A stretch of DNA of 64,000 nt, taken from positions 47,636,287-47,700,286 of the forward strand of contig NC_065532.1 in assembly GCF_020184175.1 (NCBI RefSeq). The letters are read 5' to 3'. Within the stretch, counting starts at the first letter, position 1. Every line of letters starts with the position of its first letter. The position numbers and the translations under genes are program-made. This DNA is from Aphis gossypii (Eukaryota > Arthropoda > Insecta > Hemiptera > Aphididae). This document shows positions 53,169 to 64,000 of the stretch, in pieces. Below the pieces are notes generated by a model. The model was not told the DNA's origin and made no database searches. It was given only the letters and a program-made list of their open reading frames with translations.

Positions 53169-55163
53169 GACGGATCGAAAACGGACTGGCTAGCCAAACG
53201 GGCAAATCGATTAACAGCGATGATCAAAGCCGACGGACGAAACGGTCGGGCGTCATAAATGGGTGCCGAAAGGAACGGACGCGGTACGCGTAAAATCACA
53301 CTCGACACTGCCAAAAAAAAGAAACACGGACGAGTGTGTCATGAACGGATGCGTTCCACTTCGGAAGTGTGAAAGTATATTATAGTTGATGCTGTGATGA
53401 AAATATGTTATGCCTGTTTGTCAATATTGTTATCTCGTACTGTCAGATAGGTGACGTACCCGAGATAATACGACTTGATACGGTCGCTCGCGCAAACGTG
53501 GTGGGGGGCATACTGATAAATAATAATAATATTATAACCAGATATTATATCTTCTAAGACCGTGATTATAACCGCGGAACAGACGAATTTTCGAATTTCT
53601 ATTATTATACCACCACACAGTCGGAACCGCGTGAATCGAAATTTATTCGCGACATCGAGAATTAAATGTATAGTAATTATCTCATAGATCGTACTTTGGC
53701 GGTCGAAGAGGAACAGATTAATGTGTGGGAGTCCGGCTCGGGCCACCGAATGAAAATATGGACAGCTTTTACGTCATGTTTTCTCACCGAAAATTCAAAT
53801 ATATCAGCTCTCCCCGTGCAATACGAGCGGACTACGGTGCAAGTCATCGCCGTTGAAGTTATTTTGAATACCTTCAAAAAATAAAAAATAAAGACGGGTA
53901 AAAGAGAGTATAATAATGGATTAAATCATAGATAATAGAATTCTTAATTAATTATCTATGGCTAAAATAGTTTTAATGAAGAGGAACACCTTGCAATAAA
54001 TTTTCATAGCATCAATATTGATTTATGATTTTTTTTTCATAGAAGAAATAATTAAGAATATAAAAATCCAAAATATAGCTCAAAAATGAGTAAAATAGGA
54101 TAGTATAGGAATTACTAATATAAACGTTTGATAAACATTTCAAGTGTATATGATATTTTGTTTTAAAGTTTTAAATAGGTACACTAGAAAAAAAACAAAA
54201 ATTATACAATTTTGATATATACCTTCTAGTATTTCTTATTTCCTGGTTATTTTTGCAAGTAGAACTGGGTATCACTTACTTTTTTTGAAACTACACTCAA
54301 AATTGAAAATTCAAGCATTTTTTCTATTATAAAACATGTTTCATACACATATAGAGAAAACACGTTAATAAATCAAAAATATATTGGTTTCACCCAAAAT
54401 TTAAAATGATCATAAAAGACTATTTACGCAATAATATCAAAACCATGCCATTTATTTATAAAATCTATGCTATTGCATATTTCTATAAATACATAATACA
54501 GATGTATTTGCATTATTTTAATTTTAGACATTTTGTGAATCTGAATCTTATGGTGAATAAATACAAGAGCTGACCACTTCTCTTAAAATATTCATGTTAA
54601 CTCTAACGTTAATTCATGTTGATTGAGAACACTGTTGCTGAAAAATAGTTTTTTTTTTTAATATTATAATTTATATCTTTAATTATATTATAATATATTT
54701 TTCAATTAAGTGAAGTATAAACTTCTTATTTTCATATATTTTTATGATATGTATTTTACATATCAAAAATTAAAAACAACTTAAAATCAATAAAATATTA
54801 TTTTTAATACATTTTAAACTTCATTGTGAAATGTTACTAATAATTATACAATGTTACAATATATTGTTCAAACCAAATACAATTATAAGAGGTTTATATA
54901 CTTTCATGATTTAAAATATACAAAAATAAAATGCTAATAGAACAAACAAAAATTCATGTATTCATATCTCAGTACACATTTGATTTCACACAAAATAAGT
55001 AATGATGGTGATGATCAATAAAATAATAATATATACTAATATTAAACTTAGGAACAATCATCGTTTAACTAACTTGTGTGTTGACATTACAAAATTTTAC
55101 CAATTTATTCAATAACTCTCTGTTTCTTTTTTGAATCCAGCATAAAACACAAACTAATGTTTT
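53169..55163. other. DIS3L2 upstream region and LYRM4 3' flank
   Basis: The first part (53,169-53,880) is CpG-rich and probably contains the DIS3L2 5' UTR and promoter. Overlapping frames of 66-112 codons on both strands here have no domain. From 53,900 on it is AT-rich. At about 54,240-54,420 weak similarity to the AT-rich repeat family (CACTCAAAATTGAAAATTCAAGC) suggests an old fragment. The poly(A) signal of LYRM4 lies at the right end. Confidence 0.4.
55104..55109 (-). terminator. Poly(A) signal AATAAA of LYRM4
   Basis: Minus-strand AATAAA 55 bases beyond the LYRM4 stop codon. Confidence 0.6.
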
Positions 55164-57295
55164 TCATTCAGTTTTTTTATCGTTTTCTACTTCGATTACA
55201 AGTTTTTCGAATTTGTACAAGTCTCCTACAATTGCCTACAACAAAACAATGATTAAAAAATTTAATTAATAAATTCTTTTAATTCAAGTTGTAGTTAATT
55301 AAAATGTTAATTTTAATTTTACTTATTATAAACAACTGTATTGTACTTTTAAAAACTATATAATATTTTAAATACCTAAATTTAAACATTTTGCAAGTCC
55401 AAATGTGAAATAGTTGATCAATAATAATTGAATGAGAATACAATATATTCCCATAATTAATGCATTAATAATATTGCTATATGTTATAATTGTATTGTGT
55501 GAGACGTGGGTAATATATATTAAATTGTTATTAAATATACATTGATAATTAGTATTAAAAATAGTATGAATTCATACTAATGGAAATAAATTAGAAACAC
55601 TATTACTAATGAGATAAATTTTAGTGAACATTAAACCAACCTTTATTGGTTGCAATGAATAAACTAATTATTACCTATAACCTTTACACTTTTTTCATCA
55701 TTAATATTATTATTATTGAAATTAATTGAAGACATACATTGTTGATATACTATTTACTTTTATAATACAGTATTTAAAATCCAATGATAAAATAAACCAA
55801 GATTACTTGGAAATAAGCAATAACATTGCTGTAAGTAAAGAATATACAAAAATACTCAAATCAGTTTTAGTCCAATAGGCAATAATTTTGTTAATTCAAG
55901 AAAAAAAATACATAATAAAAACCATAAAATTTCCTCAATATAATACATAAAACTTTATTTTCAAATTATTTAAAGAATAACTTGCAAGCTGGCATGGATT
56001 CAAAGAGGGAGACTAAGGGGCTTTAGCCTTCCTTTTGGAAGTGTTGTAATGTTGTATACTATATATAATTAATATTTATACATATGTATTTACCAAAATT
56101 ATATATTTTGTTTTATTGTCTATTTGAAATACAAATTAGTCCCCCTTTCATATTTCTAGATCTGCCTCTGCGTGTATGAATTGTAGAATTAAGTTTTTAA
56201 CCAAGAAACAAATATTTAAATCAACATAATAAAGAAAAACTAAGCCTTAAATTGCAAGTGCCTATAGGTAGTTTAACAAGAGGCAAAATATTTCAGTTTC
56301 ATAATGTAAAGAAAATGTTATTCTAAATATTTTATTTAAATTGCAAGACTACTATTCATTAATTTCTCAATTTTAACAAAAAAACAAAATTGATTTAGTC
56401 AAAAACTGATGGATGTAATAATTTTGATCTCTAAAATACCAACTAGATAAAATTAAAGACAAATCACCATTAATGTTAAAAGTGAACTGTCTATTCTAAA
56501 AAGTATAATAAACACAAACAATATAATATATAATAATATACCTACGTCCTACATCAAGCTTAGAACCTAAAATGATAAAATTTTAAATTATTGTTTAGTG
56601 TAATAACATTTTTATTAAATTATTGATGTACATGTTTTTCAAAATATATTATATGAACTATAGTGTTGACCATGTCCTAATGTACTATTAACTTGTTTCA
56701 AACAACAAACTGGTATATTTTATTGCACTTAGTACTTAATTACAGTTCATTAACTGAACCCATAAAATATGATGTAATTTGTGACATGTAATAAAACAAT
56801 GGAATTTCTTACCAAATAAGTATGCCTAATTATCAATCTAAAATACTTATTCAAAAAAGTAAAACAAGAAATATAAAATATACCGAATTATGATTTAGTC
56901 AATGAAGGGAAAACTAAAGAAAAAAATAACCTTTAAAAGAAGAGGTAAACCAAAAACATACTGATTAAACTATATAAAAAAGTGCACGGACAACTGGCAT
57001 GTCTAACAATATTAAATTACTTGTCGTTTGATGATATCCAAAAACTTGTGTGCCTCAAGTAGATGTTGATGAATTTCTGATGAGTCTTTGACTGCCTTTT
57101 GTTCCCTGAATGCATCTTTCACACGTCTCACAGCATACATTCTATGTTTAAAATATAATTTAATTGAAATAGTGTACAGAAAACTGATTCTAATAACATT
57201 GCTTACCTGTAGTTGTAGAACGAAAACTTGGCGCTTTCCCTCAACATTGTCTTGTAGATTTTGAGAACTTCAGCCCTGGTCGCTGGGGCTGCCAT
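55164..57295 (-). CDS. LYRM4: LYR motif-containing protein 4 (ISD11), iron-sulfur cluster assembly
   Basis: A small mitochondrial-matrix protein that stabilises the cysteine desulfurase NFS1 and binds acyl-carrier protein in the ISC assembly complex. Three exons join in frame: 57295-57207, 57141-57021 and 55235-55164, giving 93 residues (human 91). The start MAAPATRAEVLKIYKTMLRE is followed by SFYNYRMYAVRRVKDAFRE. The NYR triplet stands where most LYR proteins have LYR, and human ISD11 likewise has NYR at this point. The LYR-family three-helix core continues through KDSSEIHQHL and IIKRQ, and the last exon (AIVGDLYKFEKLVIE) matches the family C-terminus. Intron 2 is about 1.8 kb and holds a degraded transposon end pair. 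The first ATG is used. The last exon is short but in phase, ending at TGA with a poly(A) signal beyond. Confidence 0.95.
55991..56172. mobile_element. Possible degraded hAT-like MITE in LYRM4 intron 2
   Basis: The left end GGCATGGATTCAAAGAGGGA and the right end read on the other strand (CAGAGGCAGATCTAGAAATA) are imperfect inverted matches, both then reaching GGGGGACT/GGGAGACT. No clear target-site duplication remains. The word CAGAGGC(G/A)GATC is common at ends of such elements. Assignment is tentative. Confidence 0.35.
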
Positions 57296-58859
57296 CGCGG
57301 TCAGAGACCGTTCAGGAAGAAATAGTGGTGAAAACGAACAGATCCTAAGAAATTTACAGCGGCACACAAGACGTCTGGCGACTTGATGGTCTTCTATTGA
57401 AATGAACCTTAACGTCCCATATTCCGTGATAACGTTTTCCGGTTGTCCGACATGGTTGATAACGATTAAGTTGACAATTTGATAAGAGTCTTATCATAGA
57501 AGCGCTGTTTTTCAATGACTTTTTAGCATGAATAATTCATGCTTTTTATGCTTAAGAGTGATTAAACATTGCACTAAAAAACTAAATCACTCAGGTATAT
57601 ATTCAGTAGGGGTCTGGATAACTCGAAATTTTTAAAAATTAAAAATAAAAGGTTTTTAACATTAATGTTGTAAGAAAAATAAAAATTTAAAATTATTAAG
57701 ACATCTTCTAAAATAATATTCCAGCTACATGGCTGGAATCACTACTCAGAAAGTTCAAAGCTACAACTAATTGAGATAAAATTTTTTCACATATTATTCA
57801 GTTGTCAGGACACAAAGTTTTATTTTGGGAGTTTATCATAAGGATTTAGTAATGTTTGACAGTAAAATATTAAATACCTAAACAATACTTTTAAGAAATA
57901 TTATATTAATATAAATTATTATTCTTATTACTATTATACAACCATAACACAAACTTATAACTCCTCGGGTAGTTGGATATGGATAAAACCCCATCTATTC
58001 TATGAAATCTAATTATACTACTATATGAATCCAATTAAAATCATGAAAAATCTACATAAACAAAATAATAATAATAGTAAATCAGTAAATAAAAAAGCTA
58101 TGCTGCATAATCTGAACAACCATATACAGTTTGATTTTCTAAAAAAGTTAATTTATACATTAAAATACAATATTTACGTGTAAAAATAAAAAAAATAACA
58201 TTAAGTACACTTAGATTACATTATGAGTACAAGTTATAAAATATAATTTAATTTAAAAATCTTACAGTCTTAAAACAGTAGCTAAATGTATATAATCAAA
58301 TAATATAAAAGTATAAGATAATAATGACTAGAGTAAATACATTTTTAAATATCTTAACTATGATAGTTTATACATTATGAAGTAATTGTGTATTGTTGTA
58401 TAATAATTGTAATATGTGGTGATAAATATTTCTAAATAATTTTAAGGAAAATATCAATTTTTTTTTTTATATATAAAATGAAACAACCATAACAATATTT
58501 TAAAATAGTACTTAATATAAGTAAGACAATACAAAAATATATTTTCTTTAATTCCCTAGCACAATAATAATATAATTATTGAAGAAAATATAATATCTTT
58601 ATACACAATATAAACTGTGTATTTTGAAAATTATATAAAAACCAAATTTATACACAAATATAAGAATTTTAAATCGTATAAAATCTGATAAATGTAAGGT
58701 TTATATAATTAATCATTGGCAGATACATATTGTTTTAATATATATAAAACAATTTAAGTATAGATTGATCAGTTTTTATAGAACCAATAAGATAAAAAAG
58801 TAATAAACTAAATTATTAAAAATATTTTATCAAAAACTATCTAAAATATAATATATCAA
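57296..58859. other. LYRM4 upstream region and ATAD5 3' flank
   Basis: The first 200 bases contain CpG words and are the likely LYRM4 promoter. No TATA box is obvious. Near 57,606 the sequence CAGTAGGGGTCTGGATAACT resembles a pogo-type terminal repeat, but no partner was found. An 8-base stem hairpin (ATTCCAGC/GCTGGAAT) lies at about 57,719-57,740. The remainder is AT-rich with no gene. Confidence 0.4.
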
Positions 58860-61800
58860 CTAAAATTGGTCAGATATTTCTAATTGGGGATCACAATTAT
58901 TGCTACTGGAGTGAAAAGAATCACACAAATATTTTAAATCTTTGCTGTCTACATCAATATTAATCTGTCTTAAATATGAAAACATTTTTGATTTCCTTAG
59001 GTTTACAAATGATTGATTTATGTGTTGATTTCGATACACAGATCGTATAGTAGATAGATAATCATAGCTAGTTTCATTTTTCCGATTACAATAATCTAAG
59101 CCTATTTGTTGTAGCACGTCCTTGGATACATTCCATGTCCTTTCACGTTGGCTATTAAAATATATAAATTTTTGTATTTTTATATGTATACAGACTTTAG
59201 TAGATATACAATAAATATCATTCAAGACTTTTATTTTTATAGTTACTTTAATTCCTCAGATGTGGGGTAAAGTTTTTCTGGAACATAATCTCGTGTATTA
59301 ATCTGATTGTAAATCCATTGAGCAATATCTGTGGAAAGCTGAACAGAACTGTCTGACCAATAATGAGGCTCAATTAAACTAGAACTGTCTTTTGTGGCAA
59401 GGTGATGCCAAAATGGTTGTGGGTCTAAGAAATCGTAACCCTAAATTGCATGAAAACCACATATTATATTTAGAAAACAATTTGCTTTGTGCTGAAATTC
59501 AAGCTACAAACCTGTGTTTTTGAATAGATTAAGTTTAATCCTGACATATTATCTAAATTTTGAGATATGGTTGCTATATCAACATTGCACTTTGGTTGTT
59601 TGTTGTCTTCAATGGTAGTTGAATGACAACCAATTATATGAGGCCAATTCCACCAAATAGAATTTAAACTCACTGAGGATTGGTTATTAAGAGTTTTCTA
59701 AATATATTTTGAATAAATTAATAAAGATATAAATATAATTATTTGAATATTTAGTTTTATAAAATATTACCTCATTTATCTCTCCAGTACTCAAAACATA
59801 TTGTAATTGAAGAGTACTTTGCCTAATGTCAGGTTTAAACGGATGGATAAATGTATTTATTTCGTCTTTAGTCATAATGACTCCTTCATTTAGCGCTATT
59901 AACTGTAGAAAACAATCTAAAATAACAACAACAAAAAAAAAAAGCATAATATTAGAAATACATTAATTTAAGTACATGTAAGTATATTTTACAATATTAC
60001 TCACTTAAATGTTCTTTTGGTGGCTGTATAAAATGTAGAGTTATTTCATTGGATAAGAAAAATTTCAATAAATGATTACTAAAAGGGTCATTAGCTGTTA
60101 AAACTAAGGGCCTTTTTGAATCTGAAGCTAAAGTTGATATTGCAGATAAAAATCCATCATCATGATTTTCAAAGAGTATATCAGCCTATATGTTAGAAAC
60201 AAATACAATTAATCAATATGGATTTTAAGTAACAATTTAAAAAAATAATAAAAAGATGATTTTATATTTACATCTTCAATTAAAATAATAGTCATTTTTT
60301 CATTCACTTTTTCTTTTTTCTTAGAGTTTTTGGTTTTTACCTTTTTTCCTGAAATATAGAAAATATTAGTCAAATGTTGTGTTATCATTATATTTTATTT
60401 ACATAGATGGTAAAGAGTGGATCAACAAGCATAGCATTATTTTATCATATAAAAATATATTTGTATTATTTAAGGAGTGTTAAAGCGATACTAACATATA
60501 TAATATAATATAACAATATTTACTAAAAATTCAAAATAGGAGTTAATCAAATTTCCTAAGTAGAATTCTTTAAAAATACAAAATACTAAGGAAACTATTA
60601 TTATTATTAACTTAAGGTCTAATATAAAATTAAAATTATAAATTAGCCATAATTGTATTTAACCAGCCATTTTCTATAGTTACTATAATGTATATCACAC
60701 ATTTGCAATAGGGCAATCCATTTCTAATACAATAGACAAACAAATAAAATATACTTACATATTATAATACTCAAAAAAGTTAAACCTTTAAGTATTATTA
60801 TAAATTATTAATATTGGGTAGTAAGTATTTGTAATATTTTATGCATGTCTATAAATTTGAACTCTTTAGTTATTCAATGATAACTTAAAAGGAAATTTAT
60901 GCTAAATGAATATGAAAAAGAAGAAAAAAACAACGTTCAAATTATAGTGTCTTAAGATGATCCACAAAGTTTTGTAGCTTCTATCCATAAAATATTAAAT
61001 ACCAAAATTAGTCTACTTAAGTTAAAGATCTATTTAATCAAACTTCCTGTTCAAATCACAATATTGATTTACAAGTTCAGTCTGATTTAAAGTTTATAAT
61101 AAATACAATACCTTTCATTAGATTTAATAAACAGTTTTTTTCTACAGCGTGCGATTGTGTAGCTTCCATTAAATCAGTGATAATACGTTTTCCATTTCTG
61201 TTACAGGAAGCATTCAACTCTATCACCTATACAGCACATTAAACACCAAATTAATTTTATGAATATGTTTACAAATATTATTAACAATTGCATTACATTT
61301 GCATTAAGTTCATTGGCTACAGCATAAACTGTACTTGTTTTACCACAACCACTTGGTCCAACTAAAATGGCTAAGTTACGTTGTTGCTTACAACTAGATT
61401 CACTATCACTATCAAAGATAAAATCGTCATCATCATAATACTTTTGATCTAAAAATAACAAGTTAATAAAAAAATTATATTTTTAAAAACTAAAAAATTG
61501 ATTTTTAATGTTTGTTGTATTATAAAGAACTAACTATTTTTTGACTTTTTAGAATTTTTTTGATTAGGTGCTAACCAATTTTTCAAATCCTTAACAAGTT
61601 CACTATTTCCCAGCACTTCTTCCTTACACATTGGTTTATATTTATCAATCCACATAGATTCAATATCTACTGCCGATTTCTTTGCTGTTAAATATTTTTT
61701 CTTCAAACTCTTATGAAAATCTGCAACCGGAAAATTTGGAACCTGTAAATAAAAAATCACCTATAAATTAATGGCCATATTTTTATTAGTATGTATTTAT

Positions 61801-62908
61801 ATAAAAGATTAACATTTATGTAAGTATAAAATGATAGATAATAAAATGTTTAGTATAAAATTTATTTTATCACAAGTGTTATACGCAATTTTAAATAAAG
61901 TAAATTATGGTAATGATCCATAGGAATAAAATTATTTATTTATATTTGTTGATATCAAGTGGCTTTGGCACCTTAAAAAGGCTATCTGGAAACAATATTA
62001 GAGGTTTACACTATTAAGTTAAAATATAAAAATCAGTTCAGAAAATTATAGTAAAGATTACCAATCTTAAAATATAAATATTTAAAGTCTGAGCTTTATA
62101 TAATTCAATACATATTACTCATCCGTGTGGCTTCTCAAATGCAAAATTTTATACCAGATATATATCAATAAATACAAAATTTATCTTTAAAAAACTAGAT
62201 ACTTACAGATGTTTTTAAAGATGAAACCATGTATGGAAAATTAATTTCCATTTGGTAAGGCTCTAATACAAGGCGTTTTGGTAAAGACTGAACAGTTTGA
62301 AATGTAAGAAATGAGTTTTTATTATAGTTTTCATGGAATACTTCTTCTTTTAAATGAAGAATAAAATCTGAAGATTTTAAAGATGCTAAATGATTAATAT
62401 GCGTGATTTTAGGAAAACATCCTAATTCTTCTACAAAGCTACTGATATAAGGCAAATTGGCATTACTCCTGCAAACATAGGATAACATTTTGAATAAAAA
62501 TAACCAAAGTATAAGAAATTGTTCAAACATATCATACTTAATAAAACAAACAGCTTCAGAAGGCAGCTGAATGATTTTCTTCTTTGTACTGATTACTGGT
62601 GTTTTTGAACCATCACCACGACTAGTATTGGTAAAGATATTCGGTTTAGTCACCTTGTTTTGGATATCGGTCGTTTTTAAGTTGCTGCCATTGCAGCTAG
62701 TATTGCTTTTTTTGCTATCATCAAACGATTTACCAAAATAGGCAAAGAATGCCTTTTTTTGCTTTAAGTCTCCGTTGCAAGGCGTGGACGCTTTTTCATT
62801 TGACACTGCCGCGTCTACCTCGCCTTTTTCTTTGGAAATTTTCTTCTTCTTGGTATCGGAAATAATAACGCAGTCATCCGATGACCTCTTTCCCGTACGT
62901 CCAACCAT
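58860..62908 (-). CDS. ATAD5: ATPase family AAA domain-containing protein 5 (Elg1-type PCNA unloader)
   Basis: The large subunit of an alternative clamp-loader complex (with RFC2-5) that removes PCNA from DNA after replication. Eleven exons join in frame: 62908-62538, 62468-62207, 61742-61535, 61448-61297, 61226-61112, 60348-60272, 60185-60005, 59916-59771, 59697-59512, 59440-59247 and 59151-58860, giving 727 residues. The N-terminal third is Lys/Ser-rich (nuclear-type, KKKKISKEK). MWIDKYKP opens the RFC-like region. Walker A GPSGCGKTS is at 311-319 and the Walker B region TIILIEDADILF is near 389-400. The block DDGFLSAISTL...KRPLVLTANDP and IRQSTLQLQYVLSTGE match ATAD5 rather than RFC1 or CHTF18. 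It is far shorter than human ATAD5 (1,844), mainly because the N-terminus is short. The chosen ATG (62,908) has A at -3 and G at +4; the frame is open farther up to a TTG at 62,947 but without ATG. Confidence 0.9.
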
Positions 62909-64000
62909 CGTTTGTACGCTGAATGCAGATGACGGATGATTATTCAAACGTTGTTGGTAGAAATCAAAACAATGACATTGATTGATTGTTTATTAATAAT
63001 ACTGTTCAAAAGAGGGTTGTGAAATGACGATTTTGTCAAGGGTTATGACTCGAAACGAGGATATCACAATTTAAGTAAATTGACACAACTTATTCATAAA
63101 AAGTAATAACAAATGTCAAGTCGTAAGTCAACAATATTCTTCAGTTTTTTCACACGCTCATCGCTCGGTCACTGACTTATTCATCTTTTATCGAACCTTA
63201 TCGGCCGTCATATTCCCGCCAGTTATTATCACTGAAACCATAACCGTGGTATAAGCAACACAGTTGTAACGTTCCAGTATTTTGCGCGGCAATATAAATA
63301 AAAAGTTAAAAGATATAATATTAATATCATTGTTGAATAAATCAAAATTCAATTTTTTACGTCCACCATTCGTCGATAGATTGAATTTTAGTGGAAGAAA
63401 ATTAACATATTTTTAAATGTTCAATAAATTATTTACCTTAATGAAAGAGCATTAATTTATTAATTCTTGTTTGTCAGTAGAAAAATTATTTAAAATATAT
63501 CTATGGTTAAACGCTTACGCATGTCGTTGTATCAATCGTATTAAATGATGTTTTTTTTGGTGTATACACGTAAACAATTTAAAAAATAATCAAATATAAT
63601 ATTAGATAATTTGGTGCACAAATAAATATTCTAGGAATTGTAAGTAAACAAATAAAGTATCAACGATTCTTATAACCGAATAATAAAAGTAAATAAAAAA
63701 AAAAACAAATTCAAATTTTGAAAACGACATTTTTTTATACTTTCCAAAATTAATAACAATCGTTGTACCAATATAAGACTTATATAATTTTATTATATAA
63801 ATTCGTACGGCGCGTCAGGTAGGCAATTTAAGGCCATAATTGAATGTTTGAATAATATTCAACTGAAACTGAAACTTAGGTCTTGTGTGCTATAATAATA
63901 ATATTGGAAGTACGATTGTACGAAAGCATGTTTTTACGGTAGACATTTTTCTGTCGTGGTCGGATTATAAACAGTTTAAATAAATGACTACATCCAACCA
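62909..64000. other. ATAD5 promoter side and right-end flank
   Basis: Positions 63,130-63,260 are CpG-enriched relative to the flanks (for example GCTCATCGCTCGGTCACTGA) and are the likely ATAD5 promoter. Beyond that the sequence is AT-rich to the window edge with no frame over 60 codons. A divergent gene could begin to the right of the window, but nothing here proves it. Confidence 0.4.

Noticed and set aside
53408..53884. Opposed frames of 66-112 codons upstream of DIS3L2
   Set aside because: Both strands are open over the same CpG-rich bases, with no recognisable domain. Likely promoter-region chance frames.
57606..57640. pogo-like terminal sequence CAGTAGGGGTCTGGATAACT
   Set aside because: No inverted partner or TA-flanked second end was found within 600 bases, so I do not call an element.
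62909..62947. N-terminal extension of ATAD5 to 62,947
   Set aside because: The extension begins at TTG, not ATG. The ATG at 62,908 has a good initiation context.

Overview
This is a window of AT-rich eukaryotic nuclear DNA. Its genes have many short exons with GT-AG introns, and intergenic DNA is full of TA microsatellites, homopolymer runs and short inverted-repeat transposons. The recurrent TAGGTAGGTA / ACCTATAT texture, the repeat family around AAAACGATTCTGAACG and insect-like versions of the conserved genes point to a hemipteran insect, most likely an aphid. That placement is inference from sequence style, not from a database search.

Layout. Positions 1-31,600 are almost gene-free. At the far left, on the minus strand, is what looks like a first coding exon with a signal peptide (488-541) whose gene would continue off the window. 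The rest is AT-rich DNA with small CpG-rich islets (about 0.8-1.1, 8.1-8.9, 14.4-15.7, 21.4-22.3 and 28.84-28.96 kb) and one inverted-repeat element (16.5-17.2 kb). From 31.6 kb the window is gene-dense. HADHB (mitochondrial trifunctional enzyme beta subunit, thiolase) is on the minus strand at 31,618-36,714. A transposon-rich stretch at 37.3-42.9 kb holds an unexplained GC-rich coding-like island (39.12-39.72 kb). MARCHF6/Doa10 (ER membrane E3 ubiquitin ligase) is on the plus strand at 45,497-48,398, probably with a non-coding first exon ending at 43,289. DIS3L2 (3'-5' exoribonuclease, minus, 48,957-53,168) is convergent with it. LYRM4/ISD11 (iron-sulfur cluster assembly, minus, 55,164-57,295) and ATAD5/Elg1 (PCNA-unloading clamp-loader subunit, minus, 58,860-62,908) follow.

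For these five genes I joined exons by hand. Each gives an unbroken reading frame with GT-AG junctions, a length near that of the family (ATAD5 is much shorter than the vertebrate protein) and intact key motifs. They are ordinary housekeeping genes in unrelated pathways, so no functional cluster is implied.

The mobile DNA is mostly non-autonomous. It includes a 390-bp MITE with perfect 46-bp terminal inverted repeats, two hAT elements with perfect 8-bp target-site duplications (one carrying a recognisable transposase C-terminal remnant), a pogo/Tigger-type MITE in an HADHB intron, and a patchwork of an abundant AT-rich inverted-repeat family. The most puzzling item is the high-GC3, frame-disrupted coding-like island lying inside that patchwork. 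I found no convincing new biological system beyond these leads.
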